Below, piece after piece: positions 9,190-16,368 of a stretch of DNA of 64,000 nt. Under the pieces are notes generated by a model. That model did not search any database. It worked only from the letters and a program-made list of their open reading frames with translations, and was not told the origin of the DNA. Source of the stretch: Starkeya sp. ORNL1 (GTDB lineage Bacteria; Pseudomonadota; Alphaproteobacteria; Rhizobiales; Xanthobacteraceae); the NCBI RefSeq assembly GCF_012971745.1, contig NZ_CP048834.1, positions 5,775,001 to 5,839,000 of the forward strand, in the 5' to 3' direction. The position numbers were made by a program, and so were the translations under genes. Numbering within the stretch: position 1 is the first letter of the stretch; the number at the start of each line of letters is the position of its first letter.

Positions 9190-10427
9190 CACGCGGCCTC
9201 CGCAGTCAGGTTCGTGTCGAGATCGAAGCGGCCAAAGGCGAGATCGGCGCGGTGGCGGGCGATGTCGCGGCCGCTGCGGATGAGGTCCAGATAGAACAGG
9301 CCCTCAGCGGTGTCGCCGTAGAGCACGGCGCCGACGAGGCGGGTGCCGCGCTCGTCCTCGCGCAGCACGAGGCGGCGATAGAGGCCGATGCCGGGGTCGG
9401 ACAGCACGATGTCCTGCGTATCCGTTCCGCCGGCGAAATCGCCGGCCGAGAAGACATGGACGCCGGAGACCTTGAGGTTGGTGGCGGTGACGCTGCCCTG
9501 ATAGGCGGCGGTCTCGCCGGCGAGGCCGCGGGCGAGCACGCGGGCGTGCTCATAGGCCGGCTCGACCAGGCCGTAGACCTGGCCGCGATGTTCGGCGCAT
9601 TCGCCGATGGCGTGGATGCCGGCGTGGCTGGTGGAGAGCCCGTCATCGACCACCACGCCGCGATTGCAGGCGAGGCCGGCGGCGCGGGCGAGGTCGGCAT
9701 TGGGCCGGACGCCGCAGGCGACGACGATGAGGTCGGCCGGCAGGATCTCGCCGTCGGCGAGGCGCAGCCCTTCGACATGCCCGTCGCCTTCGATCGCCTG
9801 CGTGGAGGCGCCGAGCCGCACTGCGATGCCGCGCGCCTCGACTGCCTGCTTCAGGAGCGCGCCGGCGCGGGCGTCGAGCTGGCGCTCCATCAGCCGGTCG
9901 GCCAGGTGGATGACGGTGGTCTGCGCCCCAGCGCCGGCAAGGCCGGTCGCGGCCTCCAGCCCCAGCAGGCCGCCGCCGATGACGATGGCGCGGGTGCCGG
10001 GCTTGGCCGCGCGCAGCAGCGCGTCGACGTCCGCCCGGTCGCGGAAGGTCATGACGCCGGGCAGCTCCATGCCAGGCACCGGCAGGCGGATCGGGTGCGA
10101 GCCGGTGGCCAGCACCAGCCTGGAATAGGGCAGGGCGCTGCCGTCGGCGAGCGCGACGCGCCCGGCAGCGGTGTCGATGGCCACCGCCGGGCGGCCATAG
10201 ATCAGCGTCACGCCGCGCGCCCGCCACCAGTCGGCGGAGCGCAGCACGATGTCGCCGGCTGCCACCTCGCCGGCGAGCAGCGAGGACAGCAGCACGCGGT
10301 TGTACGCGAGGTGTGGCTCGGCGCCGATGACGGCGACGGCGTAGCGGCCGAGGCAGTGGCTGGCCAGTTCCTCGCAGAACTTCGCGGCGGCCATGCCGTT
10401 GCCGATGACGACGAGGGGCTCGCTCAT
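9189..10427 (-). CDS. FAD-dependent NAD(P)H oxidoreductase of the nitrate operon (NirB N-terminal/Flp-like)
   Basis: A 412-residue pyridine-nucleotide-disulfide-type oxidoreductase. The N-terminal FAD-binding motif is VVIGNGMAAAKFCEEL; a second Rossmann motif for NAD(P)H is AIVIGGGLLGLEAATGLAGA; a late ECAEHRGQVYGL segment contacts FAD. It resembles the N-terminal part of NirB and the rubredoxin-reductase family. Start chosen at ATG 10427, overlapping the globin stop by 4 nt (ATGA), which suggests translational coupling. Known parallel: in Bradyrhizobium diazoefficiens a single-domain globin (Bjgb) and an FAD-NAD(P)H reductase (Flp) are encoded in the nitrate-assimilation operon and act together in NO detoxification. 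The same pairing here suggests it reduces the globin haem (inference). Confidence 0.9.
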   Translation of the reverse strand: MSEPLVVIGNGMAAAKFCEELASHCLGRYAVAVIGAEPHLAYNRVLLSSLLAGEVAAGDIVLRSADWWRARGVTLIYGRPAVAIDTAAGRVALADGSALPYSRLVLATGSHPIRLPVPGMELPGVMTFRDRADVDALLRAAKPGTRAIVIGGGLLGLEAATGLAGAGAQTTVIHLADRLMERQLDARAGALLKQAVEARGIAVRLGASTQAIEGDGHVEGLRLADGEILPADLIVVACGVRPNADLARAAGLACNRGVVVDDGLSTSHAGIHAIGECAEHRGQVYGLVEPAYEHARVLARGLAGETAAYQGSVTATNLKVSGVHVFSAGDFAGGTDTQDIVLSDPGIGLYRRLVLREDERGTRLVGAVLYGDTAEGLFYLDLIRSGRDIARHRADLAFGRFDLDTNLTAEAA

Positions 10428-10867
10428 TGTGCCGCCACCTCGAACGGGCCGGGCGCCGTGTTCGCGGCGTCCTGCATCACCCCTGCGAGTGCGCCATAGG
10501 CCTCGATCCAGGCATCGCGCACCGGCGGCGTGAAGCCGTCGCCGAGGCCCTGTTCCAGCGTCCAGATCAGCGCCTCGCCGACGGGCACGAAATGCTCCGG
10601 CGTGACGCCATAGCCGGCGTGACGGCGGCCGAGCCGCTCCACCGCCGGCAGCAGCGCCGGCAGATTGTCGATGCCATTGACGACGACGGTGAGCGTCGCC
10701 ATCAGCTTGCGGCCCTGCTCGGCCATGTCGGTGTTGAACAGCGCACGCACGTCCGGCGCGATCTCGAACAGCCGGCCATAGAACAGGGCGGCAGCGTCTT
10801 CGGAGATCGGGCGCACCTTGTCGAAGCTGGTGCGCAGCAGGACGATCTGGTCGGGTGAGAGTGCCAT
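10424..10867 (-). CDS. Single-domain globin of the nitrate operon (flavohaemoglobin-type globin domain)
   Basis: A 147-residue haem globin similar to the globin domain of flavohaemoglobins but with no fused reductase. Helix-A-like start (LSPDQIVLLRTSFDKV), B/C region (ALFYGRLFEIAPDVRALF) and the proximal-His segment ERLGRRHAGYGVTPEHF are visible. Start chosen at ATG 10867, with GAGGAC 7-8 nt upstream; a GTG at 10882 overlapping the transporter gene is less likely. It overlaps the reductase gene by 4 nt. Likely role: scavenging nitric oxide formed as a by-product of nitrate/nitrite reduction, as shown for Bjgb of Bradyrhizobium. The functional transfer is inference. Confidence 0.92.
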   Translation of the reverse strand: MALSPDQIVLLRTSFDKVRPISEDAAALFYGRLFEIAPDVRALFNTDMAEQGRKLMATLTVVVNGIDNLPALLPAVERLGRRHAGYGVTPEHFVPVGEALIWTLEQGLGDGFTPPVRDAWIEAYGALAGVMQDAANTAPGPFEVAAQ

Positions 10868-10878
10868 GGTGCCCGTCC

Positions 10879-11673
10879 TCACGCCGCTTCGACGAAGCGA
10901 TGGCGCTCATAGAGGAATTTCAGCACCGCCTCGCGGCACTTCAGGTAGGTCGGGTCGGTGACCAGTTCGAGCCGGCGGCGCGGGCGCGGCAGCGTCACCT
11001 CCAGCACCTCGCCGATATGGGCGGCGGGGCCGTTGGTCATCATCACGATGCGGTCGGAGAGCAGCACCGCCTCGTCGACATCGTGGGTGATCATGATGAC
11101 GGTGTTGCCGAGCGTGGCGTGGATCTGCATCACCGAATCCTGGAGATGCGCCCGGGTCAGCGCGTCGAGCGCACCGAACGGCTCGTCGAGCAGCAGCACC
11201 TTGGGCTGCATGGCGAGCGCGCGGGCAATGCCGACGCGCTGCTTCATGCCGCCGGAGACTTCCGACGGCCGCTTGTCCTTCGCGTGGCCCATCTGCACGA
11301 GGTCGAGATTGTGCAGCGTCCAGTCGTGGCGCTCGGCGCGGCTCTTGAGGCCGGAGAACACCTTGTCCACCGCGAGGCGCACATTGTCGTAGACCGAGAG
11401 CCACGGCAGCAGCGAGTGGTTCTGGAACACGACGGCGCGGTCCGGGCCGGGGCTGTCGACCTCGCGGCCTTCCAGGATCACGCCGCCGGCGGTCGCAGGC
11501 GTCAGGCCGGCGACGATGTTGAGCAGCGTCGACTTCCCGCAGCCGGAATGGCCGATAATCGAGACGTATTCGCCCTTGCCGATGTCGAGCGACACCTGCC
11601 GCAACACTTCGGACGTCGTGCCGCCGCGCGAGAAGGACTTGTCGATATGGTCGAGCTTGAGATAGGCGCTCAT
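10879..11673 (-). CDS. nrtD: Nitrate ABC transporter, ATP-binding subunit
   Basis: A 264-residue ABC ATPase driving nitrate/nitrite import at the inner membrane. Walker A GHSGCGKST, Q-loop VVFQNHSLLPWLSVYDNV, signature VSGGMKQRVGIARAL, Walker B VLLLDEPFGALD and the H-loop MITHDVDEAV are all intact. Length matches the ATPase-only NrtD type rather than NrtC, which carries an extra NrtA-like domain. Start ATG 11673 has AGGAGG close upstream. It lies 11 bp after nrtB and 11 bp before the globin gene, within the operon. Confidence 0.93.
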   Translation of the reverse strand: MSAYLKLDHIDKSFSRGGTTSEVLRQVSLDIGKGEYVSIIGHSGCGKSTLLNIVAGLTPATAGGVILEGREVDSPGPDRAVVFQNHSLLPWLSVYDNVRLAVDKVFSGLKSRAERHDWTLHNLDLVQMGHAKDKRPSEVSGGMKQRVGIARALAMQPKVLLLDEPFGALDALTRAHLQDSVMQIHATLGNTVIMITHDVDEAVLLSDRIVMMTNGPAAHIGEVLEVTLPRPRRRLELVTDPTYLKCREAVLKFLYERHRFVEAA

Positions 11674-11684
11674 CGGTTCCTCCT

Positions 11685-12590
11685 TCAGGCGGCTGCAGTG
11701 CCGCGGGTGACGAAGGCGCCGATGCCGGCGACGAGGCGGTCGAGGATGAACCCGACCACGCCGATATAGACCAGCGCCACGATGATGTCGGACAGGCGCG
11801 AGGAGTTCCACGCGTCCCAGATGAAGAAGCCGATGCCGACGCCGCCGGTCAGCATCTCCGCCGCCACGATGGCGAGCCAGGAGAGCCCGACGCCGATGCG
11901 AAGGCCGGTGAAGATGTAGGGGGCGGCTGCCGGCAGCATGATCTTGGCGAAGAATTCCAGCGGATTCAGCCGCAGCACCTTCGCGACGTTGCGGTAGTCC
12001 TGCGGGATGTTGCGCACCCCGACCGCGGTGTTGATGATCACCGGCCAGATCGCGGTGATGAAGATGACGAACACCGCTGAGGGGCTGCTGTCGCGGAAGG
12101 CGGCGAGCGCGATCGGCAGCCAGGCCAGCGGCGGCACGGTGCGCAGCACCTGGAAGATCGGATCGAGCCCGCGCATCGCCCAGACCGACTGGCCGACCAC
12201 GACGCCGAGCGCGATGCCGACCATGGCGGCGAGACCGAAGCCGATGGCGACGCGCTGCAGCGAGGTCAGCACCCGCCAGCCGAGGCCGATATCCTGCGGC
12301 CCGTTGACGAAGAACGGATCGACGATGAGGTCACGCGCTTCGTTCCAGATGGTGGAGGGCGGCGGCAGCGTCGCGCCGGGGCCGCCGCAGGCGAGCTCCC
12401 ACAGTCCCAGCAGGAGCAGCAGCACGATGGCCGGCGGCACGATGACGACGGCGAGATTGCGCCCGAGGGTCGCGAGCCGGTTCGGCGGCGCGGCGCGGCG
12501 CGGCACGGCGAGCCGGACGATCTCGGCGCCGGTTTGTGCGCCCGTCTTGCGCGGAGACGGGGTCTCGCTTTTCAGTGCGGTGAGGGACAT
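11685..12590 (-). CDS. nrtB: Nitrate ABC transporter, permease subunit
   Basis: A 301-residue inner-membrane permease of the NrtB/SsuC/TauC type. An N-terminal cytoplasmic stretch of ~40 residues precedes about six membrane segments. The EAA-like coupling loop is visible around YRNVAKVLRLNPLEFFAKIMLPAAAP (split here by its conserved G-less form), and the C-terminal segment WLAIVAAEMLTGGVGIGFFI is typical of nitrate/taurine permeases. The GGGAGC ribosome-binding site lies before ATG 12590. Between nrtA and nrtB, followed closely by the ATPase gene. Confidence 0.93.
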   Translation of the reverse strand: MSLTALKSETPSPRKTGAQTGAEIVRLAVPRRAAPPNRLATLGRNLAVVIVPPAIVLLLLLGLWELACGGPGATLPPPSTIWNEARDLIVDPFFVNGPQDIGLGWRVLTSLQRVAIGFGLAAMVGIALGVVVGQSVWAMRGLDPIFQVLRTVPPLAWLPIALAAFRDSSPSAVFVIFITAIWPVIINTAVGVRNIPQDYRNVAKVLRLNPLEFFAKIMLPAAAPYIFTGLRIGVGLSWLAIVAAEMLTGGVGIGFFIWDAWNSSRLSDIIVALVYIGVVGFILDRLVAGIGAFVTRGTAAA

Positions 12591-12623
12591 GAGTTGCTCC
12601 CGGTGAAAGGCTCTGGCGGCTCT

Positions 12624-12656
12624 TAAGCCCTCTCCCCGTCGGGGAGAGGGGGCTTA
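12624..12656. repeat. Perfect palindrome at the nrtA stop codon
   Basis: A 33-bp inverted repeat (TAAGCCCTCTCCCC-GTC-GGGGAGAGGGGGCTTA-like) whose last bases are the nrtA stop codon. It would form a very stable hairpin at the 3' end of the nrtA message. No U-tract follows, so it is more likely an mRNA-stabilising or attenuating element than a terminator. It shares its core with the palindromes at 7284-7393. Confidence 0.8.
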
Positions 12657-13979
12657 CGCCACGCGCTTGATGTCGAGGCTGGCGAGATAGGCGGTGGGGT
12701 TCTCGGGATCGAAGACCTTGCCGTCGAAGAAGGTCTCCTTGCCGCGCGAACTCGATGCCGGGATGTCGGCGCTGGCGACGCCCATCTGCTTGGCGGCGGC
12801 GCGCCAGAGATCCTCGCGGTTCACCTTCTCGACCAGTGCCTTGACGTCGGTCGAAGGCTCGAACTTGCCCCAGCGAATGTCCTCGGTGACGAACCAGGCG
12901 TCGTGGCTCTTGAAGGGGTAGGAGGCGTGGTCCTGCCAGAACTTCATGTACTGGTCGGAGCCCTTCACCACCCGGCCATTGCCGTAATTGATGTCGCCCT
13001 TGGCGCGGCCGACAATGTCGGCGACCGGCACGTTGAACCATTGCCGCTTGCCGACGATGGTCGACATCTCCTCCTTGTTGGCCATCTGGTCGCACCATTG
13101 CTGGGCTTCCAGCACCGCCATCAGGATCGCCTGCGTGGTGTTGGGGTTCTTGTCAACGAACTCGGCGCGCATGCCGAGCGCCTTCTCGGGGTGGTGCTTC
13201 CACACTTCGCCGGTGGTGCAGGCGGTGAAGCCGATGCCCTGGTTGACGAGCTGCTCGTTCCACGGCTCGCCGACGCAGAAGGCGTCCATGTTGCCGACCT
13301 TCATGTTCGCCACCATCTGCGGCGGCGGCACCACGATGGTGGAGACGTCCTTGTCGGGATCGATGCCGGCCGAGGCGAGCCAGTAGCGGATCCAGAGGTC
13401 ATGGGTGCCACCCGGGAAGGTCATCGCGACCTTCACGTCCTTGCCGGCCGCCTTCTTGGCGGCGAAGGCCGCCTTCAGCGCCGAGGCGTCGGCGGTGACC
13501 TTGAGGTCCTTGTATTCGTTGGAGACCGAGATCGCCTGCGCATCGAGATTGAGGCGCGCCAGCAGGTACATCGGCGTCGGCACGTTGTTCTGCGTCACCT
13601 TGCCGGTGGAGATCAGATACGGCATCGGCGTCAGTATGTGCGCGCCGTCAATGCCGTTGGCGGCGCCGCCGAGCACGAGATTGTCGCGCGTCGCGCCCCA
13701 GGAGGCCTGCTTCGCCACCTCGACATCCGGCACGCCATACTTGGCGAACAGGCCTTTCTCCTTGGCGATCACCAGCGGCGCGGCGTCCATCAGCGCGATG
13801 TAGCCGAGCGTCGCCTTGGTGACCTCGGGCGTGGCGGCGAAGGCCTGCGGTACGCCGCCGGGGAAAGCCATGCGCGCTGCATCGAACAGTGCGGCGGCAC
13901 CGAGCGTGGCGGCAGAGCTCTTGAGGAAGGAACGGCGGGAGAGGCGGACACGCGAGCGAGGCGGCGGGGTGTCGGTCAT
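12654..13979 (-). CDS. nrtA: Nitrate ABC transporter, periplasmic substrate-binding protein
   Basis: A 441-residue CmpA/NrtA-family nitrate-binding protein. It begins with a Tat signal (RLSRRSFLKSSAATLGAAA) and matures near AFA-ATPEVTKATLGYIALMD. Start chosen at ATG 13979, with GAGGG upstream, because it places the twin-arginine signal near the N terminus; the longer frame to 14060 would run into the leader terminator. Internal marks of the family include TFPGGTHDLWIRYWLASAG and VGNMDAFCVGEPWNEQL. First gene of the nitrate operon, immediately behind an antitermination leader. It is a distant paralogue of the sensor NasS encoded upstream. Confidence 0.95.
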   Translation of the reverse strand: MTDTPPPRSRVRLSRRSFLKSSAATLGAAALFDAARMAFPGGVPQAFAATPEVTKATLGYIALMDAAPLVIAKEKGLFAKYGVPDVEVAKQASWGATRDNLVLGGAANGIDGAHILTPMPYLISTGKVTQNNVPTPMYLLARLNLDAQAISVSNEYKDLKVTADASALKAAFAAKKAAGKDVKVAMTFPGGTHDLWIRYWLASAGIDPDKDVSTIVVPPPQMVANMKVGNMDAFCVGEPWNEQLVNQGIGFTACTTGEVWKHHPEKALGMRAEFVDKNPNTTQAILMAVLEAQQWCDQMANKEEMSTIVGKRQWFNVPVADIVGRAKGDINYGNGRVVKGSDQYMKFWQDHASYPFKSHDAWFVTEDIRWGKFEPSTDVKALVEKVNREDLWRAAAKQMGVASADIPASSSRGKETFFDGKVFDPENPTAYLASLDIKRVA

Positions 13980-14050
13980 GAAATGCCCTCGGAACCTGGT
14001 TTCGAGAAGCCGTGCCGGTCCTGTCGACCTGCGCGCGGCGATGAAAACGC

Positions 14051-14100
14051 AAAAAGCCACGGACCCTGACGGGCGAACCCGTCACGGAGTCAGCGGCTTT
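14051..14100 (-). terminator. Intrinsic terminator in the nrtA leader
   Basis: On the minus strand AAAGCC pairs with GGCTTT, GACTC with GGGTC, and TGACGGG with CCCGTCA across a TTCG tetraloop, followed by TTTTTGCGTTTT. It stands about 70 nt upstream of the nrtA ATG, so unmodified transcription should stop before the operon. An outer GCCAC/GTGGC pairing would reach into hairpin P2 just upstream, making the two structures partly exclusive, as expected for antitermination. Confidence 0.88.
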
Positions 14101-14106
14101 GCTGTG

Positions 14107-14155
14107 GCCCATCAATGGGCGAAATCGGGAAACCGCGGTCATCGTTGGCCGGCGG
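14107..14155 (-). promoter_or_regulatory. ANTAR-type two-hairpin antitermination element (NasT target)
   Basis: Two hairpins with six-base loops precede the leader terminator. P1 (14133-14155) has a CCGC/GCGG plus GGCC/GACC stem with one bulge and one mismatch and the loop AACGAT. P2 (14107-14120) has a perfect GCCC/GGGC stem and the loop ATTGAT. Both loops have A at position 1 and G at position 4, the published hallmark of ANTAR-protein RNA targets, and the 12-nt linker fits. The ANTAR regulator NasT is encoded 1.5 kb upstream. Confidence 0.85.
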
Positions 14156-14169
14156 ACGCCAACCTATAT

Positions 14170-14185
14170 TCACGAAGCGTGCCAA
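14170..14185 (-). promoter_or_regulatory. Possible sigma-54 promoter of the nitrate operon
   Basis: On the minus strand TTGGCACG matches the -24 element exactly, but the -12 position reads GTGAA rather than TTGCA. If used, transcription would start near 14158, directly before hairpin P1, which is where an ANTAR leader should begin. The position is persuasive; the -12 match is poor. Confidence 0.35.
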
Positions 14186-14497
14186 TTGACCGATGCGCCG
14201 GAATCCGGAATTGATCCAAGTAGATTCAAGCACTTGGCGGAAAGGCGCGATTTCGCGGTGTCGCTGGGCTCTGGTATGCCAGGTGCCGAAATGCTGCGCA
14301 GCGCCGCACCCGCGTGGCGTGATTTTGTGCAGTGCGGAATTTTCAGTTTTATCAATACGCTGGCATCCCGCACGACCGGGGGGCCGAGCCGGGATCGTCA
14401 GGTAAGCTGTTGCGCGGGACTTCACGCGATCCAGGCTCTACGACTTCGCCTTCGGCCGGGATGACGATGTTGGCGAGCGGGAGGAGAGGGAGACGCT
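14186..14497. other. Non-coding stretch upstream of the nitrate operon leader
   Basis: About 310 bp with no convincing gene, between the putative nrtA promoter and the nasS stop codon. It holds one inverted repeat, CCAAGT-N10-ACTTGG at about 14216-14237, and is locally less GC-rich than its surroundings, as expected of an upstream activator region. I found no clean NtrC site. Confidence 0.5.
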
Positions 14498-15646
14498 CTA
14501 CTTTCCGCGTACGCGCTCCAGATAGCCCTCGACATCGTCCGGCGTGAACGGCACGCCGAACCGCGTGCGCACCGGGTCGATGTCCTGGGGAAGCCGGCCA
14601 ACATTGCCGGCGGCGGCGTCATAGAGGCCGGGGCGGTAGACTTCCATCGCCGCATGGGCGGCGTCGCGGGTGAACTCGGTCTGGCCGGCGCGCACCATCT
14701 GCGCATAGATCCACAGCGCATGAGCCGGTTCGGGCCGGTTGGCGCCGTCGCGGTGCATCACCAGGAAGGCGGCGTCCGAGCGCGGCGCCCCGCCATTCGT
14801 GGTGTTCAGCCGGCCCTGCAAGGCACGCCGCAGCATGTCCACCGGCAGGCCGAGATGGCGCGGTTCGGCGAGCAGGCGCGCCAGTTCGTCGAGCGCCTCG
14901 CTCGTCTCGCACCAGCGTGCGGCAGCATCGAGCGCCCGCACCAGCCGGTGCAGCACCTCCGGCTCGGCATTGGCGAAGCGGGCATGCACGCCGAGGACCT
15001 TCTCCGGCGCCCAACCGAAGATCTCCGAGCCGAGCAGCGCTATACGCCCAACACCGGCCTCCACCGCGACGCTGTTCCAGGGCGAGCCGACGCAGAAGCC
15101 GTGGATCAATCCGCTGCGCAGGCTCTCGGCGGTGTAAGGCGGCGGCACCACGACGAGGCGCACGTCGCGATCCGGGTCAAGCCCGCCGGAGGCCAGCAGA
15201 TGGCGCAGCATGTAGGCGTGGGTGGAGAAGGGATAGACCGTGGAGAAGGTGAGCGGCTCGGCGCCGGTTGCCTGCCGTTCCCGCACCACGGTGCCGAGCG
15301 CGCGCGCCGTGCCTTCACCGGTGGCGAGGTCCTCGCCGGTCTCGCCCATCGCCGCATAGAGCTCATTGGCGAGGGTGACCGCATTGCCGTTGAGGTTCAG
15401 CGCGAAGGGCGCGACCAGCGGCACCCGCACATGGCCGAGCCCGAGCGAGGAGGCGATGGCGAGCGGCGCCAGCATGTGCGCGCCGTCGAGCAGGCCGACA
15501 TTCACTTTGTCGCGGATATTGGCCCAGGAGACCTCGCGGTGCAGCTCGATCTCCAGCCCTTCGGCAAAAGCGAAGCCGCGCTCGGCGCAGGCGATCAGCA
15601 CCGCGGCGTCAGTCAGCGGGATGAAGCCGATAGAAAGCCTTCTCAT
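14498..15646 (-). CDS. nasS: Cytoplasmic nitrate/nitrite sensor, partner of NasT
   Basis: A 382-residue CmpA/NrtA-like protein (RRLSIGFIPLTDAAVLIACA) without any signal peptide, so it is cytoplasmic. It keeps the nitrate-binding fold seen in NrtA (LRSGLIHGFCVGSPWN; SWANIRDKVNVGLLDGAHM). In Azotobacter, Paracoccus and Bradyrhizobium, NasS binds NasT when nitrate/nitrite is absent and releases it when the ion binds. Start ATG 15646 has GAAGG upstream. It follows nasT by 30 bp and precedes the nrt operon in the same direction. Confidence 0.93.
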   Translation of the reverse strand: MRRLSIGFIPLTDAAVLIACAERGFAFAEGLEIELHREVSWANIRDKVNVGLLDGAHMLAPLAIASSLGLGHVRVPLVAPFALNLNGNAVTLANELYAAMGETGEDLATGEGTARALGTVVRERQATGAEPLTFSTVYPFSTHAYMLRHLLASGGLDPDRDVRLVVVPPPYTAESLRSGLIHGFCVGSPWNSVAVEAGVGRIALLGSEIFGWAPEKVLGVHARFANAEPEVLHRLVRALDAAARWCETSEALDELARLLAEPRHLGLPVDMLRRALQGRLNTTNGGAPRSDAAFLVMHRDGANRPEPAHALWIYAQMVRAGQTEFTRDAAHAAMEVYRPGLYDAAAGNVGRLPQDIDPVRTRFGVPFTPDDVEGYLERVRGK

Positions 15647-15676
15647 GGGAGCTGCCTTCTCACGCGAGTCGCCTTC

Positions 15677-16267
15677 TCATTTCAGCATCTCCGCCGCCGT
15701 GATGACGGATTGGGCAATATCGACGATGCGCTTCTTCTCGTTCATCGCGGTCCGGCGCAGCAGCGCATAGGCCTTCTCCTCGTCGAGGCCCTTCAGCCGC
15801 ATGAGGATGCCCTTGGCGCGGTCGACGGTCTTGCGCTCCTCGAGCTGGGTGCGGGTCTGCTCCAACTCCTCCTTCAGTCGGGCAAAGGCGCGAAAGCGGC
15901 TGATCGTCATGTCGACGATCGGCTTCACCCGCTCCTTCTTCAGCCCGTCGACGATATAGGCGGAGACGCCGGCCTCGATCGCCGCCTCGGTGGTGGCGGA
16001 GTCCGACTGGTCGACGAACATGGCGACCGGCCGCTTCACCTCGCGGCTGACCTGGAACATCTGCTCGATGACGTCGCGCGAGGGGTCCTCGAGGTCGATG
16101 ATGATGATGTCGGGATCGATGGCGTGCAGCCGTGCCAGAAGATTATGCCACTCCGACAGGCGCAGCACATGCACATAGCCCGCCTCGCGCAGGCCATCCT
16201 CGAGGATGGCCGCGCGCAGCGGGCTTTCGTCGACAATGACGATCTTGAGGCTCGGATCGGCCGTCAT
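15677..16267 (-). CDS. nasT: ANTAR-domain antiterminator of nitrate assimilation
   Basis: A 196-residue protein with an N-terminal receiver-like domain (IVIVDESPLRAAILEDGL; IDPDIIIIDLEDPSRD) and a coiled linker (RLKEELEQTRTQLEERKTVD) leading into a C-terminal ANTAR RNA-binding domain (DRAKGILMRLKGLDEEKAYALLRRTAMNEKK split over residues ~150-180). NasT binds paired-hexaloop leader RNA and prevents terminator formation once NasS releases it. Its evident target is the leader at 14051-14155. First gene of the nasT-nasS pair. Confidence 0.95.
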   Translation of the reverse strand: MTADPSLKIVIVDESPLRAAILEDGLREAGYVHVLRLSEWHNLLARLHAIDPDIIIIDLEDPSRDVIEQMFQVSREVKRPVAMFVDQSDSATTEAAIEAGVSAYIVDGLKKERVKPIVDMTISRFRAFARLKEELEQTRTQLEERKTVDRAKGILMRLKGLDEEKAYALLRRTAMNEKKRIVDIAQSVITAAEMLK

Positions 16268-16368
16268 GCGTCAGGTCAGTACCAGTTCCCAGGCGAAGCG
16301 AGCGCGCCATAAGCAGCAGGGCCCGCTTTCATGCAAGCGCGGGACCAGTCCGCCCGGGTCGGACAACC

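Noticed and set aside
7324..9294. A 656-codon open frame on the plus strand opposite nirA
   Set aside because: NirA motifs on the minus strand are complete; this frame has no family features.
10424..10427. Globin and reductase as one flavohaemoglobin
   Set aside because: The order is globin then a NirB/rubredoxin-reductase-type protein, in different frames and of a different reductase fold from Hmp.
10427..10910. N-terminal extension of the FAD reductase frame up to 10910
   Set aside because: That part overlaps the globin gene in another frame and codes for Arg-rich sequence; the ATG at 10427 with an ATGA overlap is the natural start.
14099..14464. Open frames of 70-121 codons in the nitrate-operon upstream region
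   Set aside because: They cross the antitermination hairpins and have no ribosome-binding sites or recognisable content.
14186..14497. NtrC binding sites upstream of the nitrate operon
   Set aside because: Scattered GCAC half-sites exist, but no pair fits the TGCACC-N5-GGTGCA dyad.
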